From Auanema rhodensis (taxonomy: Eukaryota > Nematoda > Chromadorea > Rhabditida > Rhabditidae), in the NCBI GenBank assembly GCA_964057225.1, contig OZ059897.1, positions 19,902,001 to 19,966,000 on the forward strand: a stretch of DNA of 64,000 nt, written 5' to 3'. Of this stretch, positions 38,942 to 51,926 are shown one piece after another. The stretch's first letter is position 1, and each line of letters starts with the position of its first letter. The translations under genes and the position numbers were made by a program. The notes under the pieces are model-generated. The model was not told where the DNA came from. It saw only the letters and a list, made by a program, of their open reading frames with translations, and searched no databases.

Positions 38942-41099
38942 ACGATGGACAATGTTATTCAACGAAAAAATTAATTCTTCAGGGTGAAAATCGAGGATAT
39001 AAGTGTGAACTTATAACAGTTGATATCTCGGTACATTTTTAAGCTAGCGCAAATCTGATAACACAGATCGACGCATTAAAAATCCGCATCGAATGCACTA
39101 TACTACATTGAGAAACGCTTAATACAAAAATTAGTTATGATCGTTTGAAAAATGATGCATTAGTGTATGTTGAGTTTCCATGTACACTCAACATTGCTTC
39201 CAAAAACATTTTGACAAAAATTTTTTCGAAAAATTTCAAAATAATTTAGCAAAAAGTAGATGTTTTTAGATTCCTTTTTTCAAGGCAAAGACGATGGACA
39301 ATGTTATTCAACGAAAAAATTAATTCTTCAGGGTGAAAATCGAGGATATAAGTGTAAACTTATATCAGTTGATATCTCGGTGCATTTTTAAGCTAGCGCA
39401 CATCTGATAACACAGATCGACGCAGCTTAAAAATCCGCATCGAATGCACTATACTACATTGAGAAACGCTTAATACAAAAATTAGTTATGATCGTTTGAA
39501 AAATGATGCATTAGTGTATGTTGAGTTTCCATGTACACTCAACATTGCTTCCAAAAACATTTTGACAAAAATTTTTTCGAAAAATTTCAAAATAATTTAG
39601 CAAAAAGTAGATGTTTTTAGATTCCTTTTTTCAAGGCAAAGACGATGGACAATGTTATTTAACGAAAAAATTAATTCTTCAGGGTGAAAATCGAGGATAT
39701 AAGTGTAAACTTATATCAGTTGATATCTCGGTGCATTTTTAAGCTAGCGCAAATCTGATAACACAGATCGACGCAGCTTAAAAATCCGCATCGAATGCAC
39801 TATACTACATTGAGAAACGCTTAATACAAAAATTAGTTATGATCGTTTGAAAAATGATGCATTAGTGTATGTTGAGTTTCCATGTACACTCAACATTGCT
39901 TCCAAAAACATTTTGACAAAAATTTTTTCGAAAAATTTCAAAATAATTTAGCAAAAAGTAGATGTTTTTAGATTCCTTTTTTCAAGGCAAAGACGATGGA
40001 CAATGTTATTTAACGAAAAAATTAATTCTTCAGGGTGAAAATCGAGGATATAAGTGTAAACTTATATCAGTTGATATCTCGGTGCATTTTTAAGCTAGCG
40101 AAAATCTGATAACACAGATCGACGCAGCTTAAAAATCCGCATCGAATGCACTATACTACATTGAGAAACGCTTAATACAAAAATTAGTTATGATCGTTTG
40201 AAAAATGATGCATTAGTGTATGTTGAGTTTCCATGTACACTCAACATTGCTTCCAAAAACATTTTGACAAAAATTTTTTCGAAAAATTTCAAAATAATTT
40301 AGCCAAAAGTAGATGTTTTTAGATTCCTTTTTTCAAGGCAAAGACGATGGACAATGTTATTCAACGAAAAAATTAATTCTTCAGGGTGAAAATCGAGGAT
40401 ATAAGTGTAAACTTATATCAGTTGATATCTCGGTGCATTTTTAAGCTAGCGCAAATCTGATAACACAGATCGACGCAGCTTAAAAATCCGCATCGAATGC
40501 ACTATACTACATTGAGAAACGCTTAATACAAAAATTAGTTATGATCGTTTGAAAAATGATGCATTAGTGTATGTTGAGTTTCCATGTACACTCAACATTG
40601 CTTCCAAAAACATTTTGACAAAAATTTTTTCGAAAAATTTCAAAATAATTTAGCAAAAAGTAGATGTTTTTAGATTCCTTTTTTCAAGGCAAAGACGATG
40701 GACAATGTTATTTAACGAAAAAATTAATTCTTCAGGGTGAAAATCGAGGATATAAGTGTAAACTTATATCAGTTGATATCTCGGTGCATTTTTAAGCTAG
40801 CGCAAATCTGATAACACAGATCGACGCAGCTTAAAAATCCGCATCGAATGCACTATACTACATTGAGAAACGCTTAATACAAAAATTAGTTATGATCGTT
40901 TGAAAAATGATGCATTAGTGTATGTTGAGTTTCCATGTACACTCAACATTGCTTCCAAAAACATTTTGACAAAAATTTTTTCGAAAAATTTCAAAATAAT
41001 TTAGCAAAAAGTAGATGTTTTTAGATTCCTTTTTTCAAGGCAAAGACGATGGACAATGTTATTTAACGAAAAAATTAATTCTTCAGGGTGAAAATCGAG

Positions 41100-41121
41100 G
41101 ATATAAGTTTAAACTTATATC
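41100..41121. repeat. Perfect 22-bp palindrome from a single G64 to T change
   Basis: The substitution turns the 9-bp hairpin at monomer 55-76 into a gapless palindrome with arms GATATAAGTTT and AAACTTATATC. The identical event at 42153-42174, 1,053 bp on, is the same mutation copied by the local 3-mer repeat. Confidence 0.9.
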
Positions 41122-42152
41122 AGTTGATATCTCGGTGCATTTTTAAGCTAGCGCAAATCTGATAACACAGATCGACGCAGCTTAAAAATCCGCATCGAAT
41201 GCACTATACTACATTGAGAAACGCTTAATACAAAAATTAGTTATGATCGTTTGAAAAATGATGCATTAGTGTATGTTGAGTTTCCATGTACACTCAACAT
41301 TGCTTCCAAAAACATTTTGACAAAAATTTTTTCGAAAAATTTCAAAATAATTTAGCCAAAAGTAGATGTTTTTAGATTCCTTTTTTCAAGGCAAAGACGA
41401 TGGACAATGTTATTCAACGAAAAAATTAATTCTTCAGGGTGAAAATCGAGGATATAAGTGTAAACTTATATCAGTTGATATCTCGGTGCATTTTTAAGCT
41501 AGCGCAAATCTGATAACACAGATCGACGCAGCTTAAAAATCCGCATCGAATGCACTATACTACATTGAGAAACGCTTAATACAAAAATTAGTTATGATCG
41601 TTTGAAAAATGATGCATTAGTGTATGTTGAGTTTCCATGTACACTCAACATTGCTTCCAAAAACATTTTGACAAAAATTTTTTCGAAAAATTTCAAAATA
41701 ATTTAGCAAAAAGTAGATGTTTTTAGATTCCTTTTTTCAAGGCAAAGACGATGGACAATGTTATTTAACGAAAAAATTAATTCTTCAGGGTGAAAATCGA
41801 GGATATAAGTGTAAACTTATATCAGTTGATATCTCGGTGCATTTTTAAGCTAGCGCAAATCTGATAACACAGATCGACGCAGCTTAAAAATCCGCATCGA
41901 ATGCACTATACTACATTGAGAAACGCTTAATACAAAAATTAGTTATGATCGTTTGAAAAATGATGCATTAGTGTATGTTGAGTTTCCATGTACACTCAAC
42001 ATTGCTTCCAAAAACATTTTGACAAAAATTTTTTCGAAAAATTTCAAAATAATTTAGCAAAAAGTAGATGTTTTTAGATTCCTTTTTTCAAGGCAAAGAC
42101 GATGGACAATGTTATTTAACGAAAAAATTAATTCTTCAGGGTGAAAATCGAG

Positions 42153-42174
42153 GATATAAGTTTAAACTTATATC
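42153..42174. repeat. Second copy of the perfect 22-bp palindrome
   Basis: Same G64 to T change in the monomer at 42099. These two are the only occurrences I found in the window. Confidence 0.9.
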
Positions 42175-42449
42175 AGTTGATATCTCGGTGCATTTTTAAG
42201 CTAGCGCAAATCTGATAACACAGATCGACGCAGCTTAAAAATCCGCATCGAATGCACTATACTACATTGAGAAACGCTTAATACAAAAATTAGTTATGAT
42301 CGTTTGAAAAATGATGCATTAGTGTATGTTGAGTTTCCATGTACACTCAACATTGCTTCCAAAAACATTTTGACAAAAATTTTTTCGAAAAATTTCAAAA
42401 TAATTTAGCAAAAAGTAGATGTTTTTAGATTCCTTTTTTCAAGGCAAAG

Positions 42450-44555
42450 ACGATGGACAATGTTATTCAACGAAAAAATTAATTCTTCAGGGTGAAAATC
42501 GAGGATATAAGTGTGAACTTATAACAGTTGATATCTCGGTACATTTTTAAGCTAGCGCAAATCTGATAACACAGATCGACGCAGCTTAAAAATCCGCATC
42601 GAATGCACTATACTACATTGAGAAACGCTTAATACAAAAATTAGTTATGATCGTTTGAAAAATGATGCATTAGTGTATGTTGAGTTTCCATGTACACTCA
42701 ACATTGCTTCCAAAAACATTTTGACAAAAATTTTTTCGAAAAATTTCATAATAATTTAGCAAAAAGTAGATGTTTTTAGATTCCTTTTTTCAAGGCAAAG
42801 ACGATGGACAATGTTATTTAACGAAAAAATTAATTCTTCAGGGTGAAAATCGAGGATATAAGTGTAAACTTATATCAGTTGATATCTCGGTGCATTTTTA
42901 AGCTAGCGCAAATCTGATAACACAGATCGACGCAGCTTAAAAATCCGCATCGAATGCACTATACTACATTGAGAAACGCTCAATACAAAAATTAGTTATG
43001 ATCGTTTGAAAAATGATGCATTAGTGTATGTTGAGTTTCCATGTACACTCAACATTGCTTCCAAAAACATTTTGACAAAAATTTTTTCGAAAAATTTCAA
43101 AATAATTTAGCAAAAAGTAGATGTTTTTAGATTCCTTTTTTCAAGGCAAAGACGATGGACAATGTTATTTAACGAAAAAATTAATTCTTCAGGGTGAAAA
43201 TCGAGGATATAAGTGTAAACTTATATCAGTTGATATCTCGGTGCATTTTTAAGCTAGCGCAAATCTGATAACACAGATCGACGCAGCTTAAAAATCCGCA
43301 TCGAATGCACTATACTACATTGAGAAACGCTTAATACAAAAATTAGTTATGATCGTTTGAAAAATGATGCATTAGTGTATGTTGAGTTTCCATGTACACT
43401 CAACATTGCTTCCAAAAACATTTTGACAAAAATTTTTTCGAAAAATTTCAAAATAATTTAGCAAAAAGTAGATGTTTTTAGATTCCTTTTTTCAAGGCAA
43501 AGACGATGGACAATGTTATTCAACGAAAAAATTAATTCTTCAGGGTGAAAATCGAGGATATAAGTGTGAACTTATATCAGTTGATATCTCGGTGCATTTT
43601 TAAGCTAGCGCAAATCTGATAACACAGATCGACGCAGCTTAAAAATCCGCATCGAATGCACTATACTACATTGAGAAACGCTTAATACAAAAATTAGTTA
43701 TGATCGTTTGAAAAATGATGCATTAGTGTATGTTGAGTTTCCATGTACACTCAACATTGCTTCCAAAAACATTTTGACAAAAATTTTTTCGAAAAATTTC
43801 AAAATAATTTAGCAAAAAGTAGATGTTTTTAGATTCCTTTTTTCAAGGCAAAGACGATGGACAATGTTATTTAACGAAAAAATTAATTCTTCAGGGTGAA
43901 AATCGAGGATATAAGTGTAAACTTATATCAGTTGATATCTCGGTGCATTTTTAAGCTAGCGCAAATCTGATAACACAGATCGACGCAGCTTAAAAATCCG
44001 CATCGAATGCACTATACTACATTGAGAAACGCTCAATACAAAAATTAGTTATGATCGTTTGAAAAATGATGCATTAGTGTATGTTGAGTTTCCATGTACA
44101 CTCAACATTGCTTCCAAAAACATTTTGACAAAAATTTTTTCGAAAAATTTCAAAATAATTTAGCAAAAAGTAGATGTTTTTAGATTCCTTTTTTCAAGGC
44201 AAAGACGATGGACAATGTTATTTAACGAAAAAATTAATTCTTCAGGGTGAAAATCGAGGATATAAGTGTAAACTTATATCAGTTGATATCTCGGTGCATT
44301 TTTAAGCTAGCGCAAATCTGATAACACAGATCGACGCAGCTTAAAAATCCGCATCGAATGCACTATACTACATTGAGAAACGCTTAATACAAAAATTAGT
44401 TATGATCGTTTGAAAAATGATGCATTAGTGTATGTTGAGTTTCCATGTACACTCAACATTGCTTCCAAAAACATTTTGACAAAAATTTTTTCGAAAAATT
44501 TCAAAATAATTTAGCAAAAAGTAGATGTTTTTAGATTCCTTTTTTCAAGGCAAAG
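42450..44555 (+). repeat. 3-monomer higher-order repeat, two copies of 1,053 bp
   Basis: Copies are 42450-43502 and 43503-44555. In each, the second monomer has C181 and T19 and the third is plain type A/T19. The first monomer is strict B with T300 in one copy and a G66/T75/G92 recombinant in the other. The sequence T300, C181, plain, recombinant recurs at 51225-52628, exactly 25 monomers (8,775 bp) away. Confidence 0.7.
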
Positions 44556-44906
44556 ACGATGGACAATGTTATTTAACGAAAAAATTAATTCTTCAGGGTG
44601 AAAATCGAGGATATAAGTGTAAACTTATATCAGTTGATATCTCGGTGCATTTTTAAGCTAGCGCAAATCTGATAACACAGATCGACGCAGCTTAAAAATC
44701 CGCATCGAATGCACTATACTACATTGAGAAACGCTTAATACAAAAATTAGTTATGATCGTTTGAAAAATGATGCATTAGTGTATGTTGAGTTTCCATGTA
44801 CACTCAACATTGCTTCCAAAAACATTTTGACAAAAATTTTTTCGAAAAATTTCAAAATAATTTAGCAAAAAGTAGATGTTTTTAGATTCCTTTTTTCAAG
44901 GCAAAG

Positions 44907-45608
44907 ACGATGGACAATGTTATTCAACGAAAAAATTAATTCTTCAGGGTGAAAATCGAGGATATAAGTGTAAACTTATATCAGTTGATATCTCGGTGCA
45001 TTTTTAAGCTAGCGCACATCTGATAACACAGATCGACGCAGCTTAAAAATCCGCATCGAATGCACTATACTACATTGAGAAACGCTTAATACAAAAATTA
45101 GTTATGATCGTTTGAAAAATGATGCATTAGTGTATGTTGAGTTTCCATGTACACTCAACATTGCTTCCAAAAACATTTTGACAAAAATTTTTTCGAAAAA
45201 TTTCAAAATAATTTAGCAAAAAGTAGATGTTTTTAGATTCCTTTTTTCAAGGCAAAGACGATGGACAATGTTATTCAACGAAAAAATTAATTCTTCAGGG
45301 TGAAAATCGAGGATATAAGTGTAAACTTATATCAGTTGATATCTCGGTGCATTTTTAAGCTAGCGCACATCTGATAACACAGATCGACGCAGCTTAAAAA
45401 TCCGCATCGAATGCACTATACTACATTGAGAAACGCTTAATACAAAAATTAGTTATGATCGTTTGAAAAATGATGCATTAGTGTATGTTGAGTTTCCATG
45501 TACACTCAACATTGCTTCCAAAAACATTTTGACAAAAATTTTTTCGAAAAATTTCAAAATAATTTAGCAAAAAGTAGATGTTTTTAGATTCCTTTTTTCA
45601 AGGCAAAG
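44907..45608 (+). repeat. Tandem duplication of a single monomer carrying C111
   Basis: Two consecutive type A, C19 monomers (44907 and 45258) both have GCACATCTG. Elsewhere C111 copies are not adjacent, so a one-monomer duplication is the simplest reading. Confidence 0.65.
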
Positions 45609-46310
45609 ACGATGGACAATGTTATTCAACGAAAAAATTAATTCTTCAGGGTGAAAATCGAGGATATAAGTGTGAACTTATAACAGTTGATATCTCGGTA
45701 CATTTTTAAGCTAGCGCAAATCTGATAACACAGATCGACGCAGCTTAAAAATCCGCATCGAATGCACTATACTACATTGAGAAACGCTTAATACAAAAAT
45801 TAGTTATGATCGTTTGAAAAATGATGCATTAGTGTATGTTGAGTTTCCATGTACACTCAACATTGCTTCCAAAAACATTTTGACAAAAATTTTTTCGAAA
45901 AATTTCAAAATAATTTAGCAAAAAGTAGATGTTTTTAGATTCCTTTTTTCAAGGCAAAGACGATGGACAATGTTATTCAACGAAAAAATTAATTCTTCAG
46001 GGTGAAAATCGAGGATATAAGTGTAAACTTATATCAGTTGATATCTCGGTGCATTTTTAAGCTAGCGCAAATCTGATAACACAGATCGACGCAGCTTAAA
46101 AATCCGCATCGAATGCACTATACTACATTGAGAAACGCTTAATACAAAAATTAGTTATGATCGTTTGAAAAATGATGCATTAGTGTATGTTGAGTTTCCA
46201 TGTACACTCAACATTGCTTCCAAAAACATTTTGACAAAAATTTTTTCGAAAAATTTCAAGATAATTTAGCAAAAAGTAGATGTTTTTAGATTCCTTTTTT
46301 CAAGGCAAAG

Positions 46311-49300
46311 ACGATGGACAATGTTATTCAACGAAAAAATTAATTCTTCAGGGTGAAAATCGAGGATATAAGTGTAAACTTATATCAGTTGATATCTCGG
46401 TGCATTTTTAAGCTAGCGCAAATCTGATAACACAGATCGACGCAGCTTAAAAATCCGCATCGAATGCACTATACTACATTGAGAAACGCTTAATACAAAA
46501 ATTAGTTATGATCGTTTGAAAAATGATGCATTAGTGTATGTTGAGTTTCCATGTACACTCAACATTGCTTCCAAAAACATTTTGACAAAAATTTTTTCGA
46601 AAAATTTCAAAATAATTTAGCAAAAAGTAGATGTTTTCAGATTCCTTTTTTCAAGGCAAAGACGATGGACAATGTTATTCAACGAAAAAATTAATTCTTC
46701 AGGGTGAAAATCGAGGATATAAGTGTAAACTTATATCAGTTGATATCTCGGTGCATTTTTAAGCTAGCGCAAATCTGATAACACAGATCGACGCAGCTTA
46801 AAAATCCGCATCGAATGCACTATACTACATTGAGAAACGCTTAATACAAAAATTAGTTATGATCGTTTGAAAAATGATGCATTAGTGTATGTTGAGTTTC
46901 CATGTACACTCAACATTGCTTCCAAAAACATTTTGACAAAAATTTTTTCGAAAAATTTCAAAATAATTTAGCCAAAAGTAGATGTTTTTAGATTCCTTTT
47001 TTCAAGGCAAAGACGATGGACAATGTTATTCAACGAAAAAATTAATTCTTCAGGGTGAAAATCGAGGATATAAGTGTAAACTTATATCAGTTGATATCTC
47101 GGTGCATTTTTAAGCTAGCGCAAATCTGATAACACAGATCGACGCAGCTTAAAAATCCGCATCGAATGCACTATACTACATTGAGAAACGCTTAATACAA
47201 AAATTAGTTATGATCGTTTGAAAAATGATGCATTAGTGTATGTTGAGTTTCCATGTACACTCAACATTGCTTCCAAAAACATTTTGACAAAAATTTTTTC
47301 GAAAAATTTCAAAATAATTTAGCAAAAAGTAGATGTTTTTAGATTCCTTTTTTCAAGGCAAAGACGATGGACAATGTTATTTAACGAAAAAATTAATTCT
47401 TCAGGGTGAAAATCGAGGATATAAGTGTGAACTTATAACAGTTGATATCTCGGTACATTTTTAAGCTAGCGCAAATCTGATAACACAGATCGACGCAGCT
47501 TAAAAATCCGCATCGAATGCACTATACTACATTGAGAAACGCTTAATACAAAAATTAGTTATGATCGTTTGAAAAATGATGCATTAGTGTATGTTGAGTT
47601 TCCATGTACACTCAACATTGCTTCCAAAAACATTTTGACAAAAATTTTTTCGAAAAATTTCATAATAATTTAGCAAAAAGTAGATGTTTTTAGATTCCTT
47701 TTTTCAAGGCAAAGACGATGGACAATGTTATTTAACGAAAAAATTAATTCTTCAGGGTGAAAATCGAGGATATAAGTGTAAACTTATATCAGTTGATATC
47801 TCGGTGCATTTTTAAGCTAGCGCAAATCTGATAACACAGATCGACGCAGCTTAAAAATCCGCATCGAATGCACTATACTACATTGAGAAACGCTCAATAC
47901 AAAAATTAGTTATGATCGTTTGAAAAATGATGCATTAGTGTATGTTGAGTTTCCATGTACACTCAACATTGCTTCCAAAAACATTTTGACAAAAATTTTT
48001 TCGAAAAATTTCAAAATAATTTAGCAAAAAGTAGATGTTTTTAGATTCCTTTTTTCAAGGCAAAGACGATGGACAATGTTATTTAACGAAAAAATTAATT
48101 CTTCAGGGTGAAAATCGAGGATATAAGTGTAAACTTATATCAGTTGATATCTCGGTGCATTTTTAAGCTAGCGCAAATCTGATAACACAGATCGACGCAG
48201 CTTAAAAATCCGCATCGAATGCACTATACTACATTGAGAAACGCTTAATACAAAAATTAGTTATGATCGTTTGAAAAATGATGCATTAGTGTATGTTGAG
48301 TTTCCATGTACACTCAACATTGCTTCCAAAAACATTTTGACAAAAATTTTTTCGAAAAATTTCAAAATAATTTAGCCAAAAGTAGATGTTTTTAGATTCC
48401 TTTTTTCAAGGCAAAGACGATGGACAATGTTATTTAACGAAAAAATTAATTCTTCAGGGTGAAAATCGAGGATATAAGTGTAAACTTATATCAGTTGATA
48501 TCTCGGTGCATTTTTAAGCTAGCGCAAATCTGATAACACAGATCGACGCAGCTTAAAAATCCGCATCGAATGCACTATACTACATTGAGAAACGCTTAAT
48601 ACAAAAATTAGTTATGATCGTTTGAAAAATGATGCATTAGTGTATGTTGAGTTTCCATGTACACTCAACATTGCTTCCAAAAACATTTTGACAAAAATTT
48701 TTTCGAAAAATTTCAAAATAATTTAGCAAAAAGTAGATGTTTTTAGATTCCTTTTTTCAAGGCAAAGACGATGGACAATGTTATTTAACGAAAAAATTAA
48801 TTCTTCAGGGTGAAAATCGAGGATATAAGTGTAAACTTATATCAGTTGATATCTCGGTGCATTTTTAAGCTAGCGCAAATCTGATAACACAGATCGACGC
48901 AGCTTAAAAATCCGCATCGAATGCACTATACTACATTGAGAAACGCTTAATACAAAAATTAGTTATGATCGTTTGAAAAATGATGCATTAGTGTATGTTG
49001 AGTTTCCATGTACACTCAACATTGCTTCCAAAAACATTTTGACAAAAATTTTTTCGAAAAATTTCAAAATAATTTAGCAAAAAGTAGATGTTTTTAGATT
49101 CCTTTTTTCAAGGCAAAGACGATGGACAATGTTATTCAACGAAAAAATTAATTCTTCAGGGTGAAAATCGAGGATATAAGTGTAAACTTATATCAGTTGA
49201 TATCTCGGTGCATTTTTAAGCTAGCGCAAATCTGATAACACAGATCGACGCAGCTTAAAAATCCGCATCGAATGCACTGTACTACATGGAAGAACGCTTA

Positions 49301-51926
49301 ATACAAAAATTAGTTATGATCGTTTGAAAAATGATGCATTAGTGTATGTTGAGTTTCCATGTACACTCAACATTGCTTCCAAAAACATTTTGACAAAAAT
49401 TTTTTCGAAAAATTTCAAAATAATTTAGCAAAAAGTAGATGTTTTTAGATTCCTTTTTTCAAGGCAAAGACGATGGACAATGTTATTCAACGAAAAAATT
49501 AATTCTTCAGGGTGAAAATCGAGGATATAAGTGTGAACTTATAACAGTTGATATCTCGGTACATTTTTAAGCTAGCGCAAATCTGATAACACAGATCGAC
49601 GCAGCTTAAAAATCCGCATCGAATGCACTATACTACATTGAGAAACGCTTAATACAAAAATTAGTTATGATCGTTTGAAAAATGATGCATTAGTGTATGT
49701 TGAGTTTCCATGTACACTCAACATTGCTTCCAAAAACATTTTGACAAAAATTTTTTCGAAAAATTTCAAAATAATTTAGCAAAAAGTAGATGTTTTTAGA
49801 TTCCTTTTTTCAAGGCAAAGACGATGGACAATGTTATTCAACGAAAAAATTAATTCTTCAGGGTGAAAATCGAGGATATAAGTGTAAACTTATATCAGTT
49901 GATATCTCGGTGCATTTTTAAGCTAGCGCAAATCTGATAACACAGATCGACGCAGCTTAAAAATCCGCATCGAATGCACTATACTACATTGAGAAACGCT
50001 TAATACAAAAATTAGTTATGATCGTTTGAAAAATGATGCATTAGTGTATGTTGAGTTTCCATGTACACTCAACATTGCTTCCAAAAACATTTTGACAAAA
50101 ATTTTTTCGAAAAATTTCAAAATAATTTAGCAAAAAGTAGATGTTTTTAGATTCCTTTTTTCAAGGCAAAGACGATGGACAATGTTATTCAACGAAAAAA
50201 TTAATTCTTCAGGGTGAAAATCGAGGATATAAGTGTAAACTTATATCAGTTGATATCTCGGTGCATTTTTAAGCTAGCGCAAATCTGATAACACAGATCG
50301 ACGCAGCTTAAAAATCCGCATCGAATGCACTATACTACATTGAGAAACGCTTAATACAAAAATTAGTTATGATCGTTTGAAAAATGATGCATTAGTGTAT
50401 GTTGAGTTTCCATGTACACTCAACATTGCTTCCAAAAACATTTTGACAAAAATTTTTTCGAAAAATTTCAAAATAATTTAGCAAAAAGTAGATGTTTTCA
50501 GATTCCTTTTTTCAAGGCAAAGACGATGGACAATGTTATTTAACGAAAAAATTAATTCTTCAGGGTGAAAATCGAGGATATAAGTGTAAACTTATATCAG
50601 TTGATATCTCGGTGCATTTTTAAGCTAGCGCAAATCTGATAACACAGATCGACGCAGCTTAAAAATCCGCATCGAATGCACTATACTACATTGAGAAACG
50701 CTTAATACAAAAATTAGTTATGATCGTTTGAAAAATGATGCATTAGTGTATGTTGAGTTTCCATGTACACTCAACATTGCTTCCAAAAACATTTTGACAA
50801 AAATTTTTTCGAAAAATTTCAAAATAATTTAGCCAAAAGTAGATGTTTTTAGATTCCTTTTTTCAAGGCAAAGACGATGGACAATGTTATTCAACGAAAA
50901 AATTAATTCTTCAGGGTGAAAATCGAGGATATAAGTGTAAACTTATATCAGTTGATATCTCGGTGCATTTTTAAGCTAGCGCAAATCTGATAACACAGAT
51001 CGACGCAGCTTAAAAATCCGCATCGAATGCACTATACTACATTGAGAAACGCTTAATACAAAAATTAGTTATGATCGTTTGAAAAATGATGCATTAGTGT
51101 ATGTTGAGTTTCCATGTACACTCAACATTGCTTCCAAAAACATTTTGACAAAAATTTTTTCGAAAAATTTCAAAATAATTTAGCAAAAAGTAGATGTTTT
51201 TAGATTCCTTTTTTCAAGGCAAAGACGATGGACAATGTTATTTAACGAAAAAATTAATTCTTCAGGGTGAAAATCGAGGATATAAGTGTGAACTTATAAC
51301 AGTTGATATCTCGGTACATTTTTAAGCTAGCGCAAATCTGATAACACAGATCGACGCAGCTTAAAAATCCGCATCGAATGCACTATACTACATTGAGAAA
51401 CGCTTAATACAAAAATTAGTTATGATCGTTTGAAAAATGATGCATTAGTGTATGTTGAGTTTCCATGTACACTCAACATTGCTTCCAAAAACATTTTGAC
51501 AAAAATTTTTTCGAAAAATTTCATAATAATTTAGCAAAAAGTAGATGTTTTTAGATTCCTTTTTTCAAGGCAAAGACGATGGACAATGTTATTTAACGAA
51601 AAAATTAATTCTTCAGGGTGAAAATCGAGGATATAAGTGTAAACTTATATCAGTTGATATCTCGGTGCATTTTTAAGCTAGCGCAAATCTGATAACACAG
51701 ATCGACGCAGCTTAAAAATCCGCATCGAATGCACTATACTACATTGAGAAACGCTCAATACAAAAATTAGTTATGATCGTTTGAAAAATGATGCATTAGT
51801 GTATGTTGAGTTTCCATGTACACTCAACATTGCTTCCAAAAACATTTTGACAAAAATTTTTTCGAAAAATTTCAAAATAATTTAGCAAAAAGTAGATGTT
51901 TTTAGATTCCTTTTTTCAAGGCAAAG
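46311..51926 (+). repeat. 11-monomer higher-order repeat (3,861-bp offset)
   Basis: Monomers 46311-48065 correspond to 50172-51926 at exactly 3,861 bp. The shared series is C328 (TTTTCAGATT), C312, plain type A, strict B with T19 and T300, then C181. C328 occurs only in these two places. After five monomers the second copy diverges and instead follows the order seen from 42450. Between the two lies 48066-50171, including a CACTGTACTACATGGAAG monomer at 49119. Confidence 0.85.

Larger units (their letters stand above)
39993..42449 (+). repeat. 3-monomer higher-order repeat of 1,053 bp, two full copies and a seventh monomer
   Basis: Copies are 39993-41045 and 41046-42098, with a further first-type monomer at 42099. 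The monomers at 39993 and 41046 share C312 (AGCCAAAAG). Those at 41046 and 42099 share T64 (AAGTTTAAAC), which creates a perfect 22-bp palindrome. The order is A/T19, A/C19, A/T19. Confidence 0.8.
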
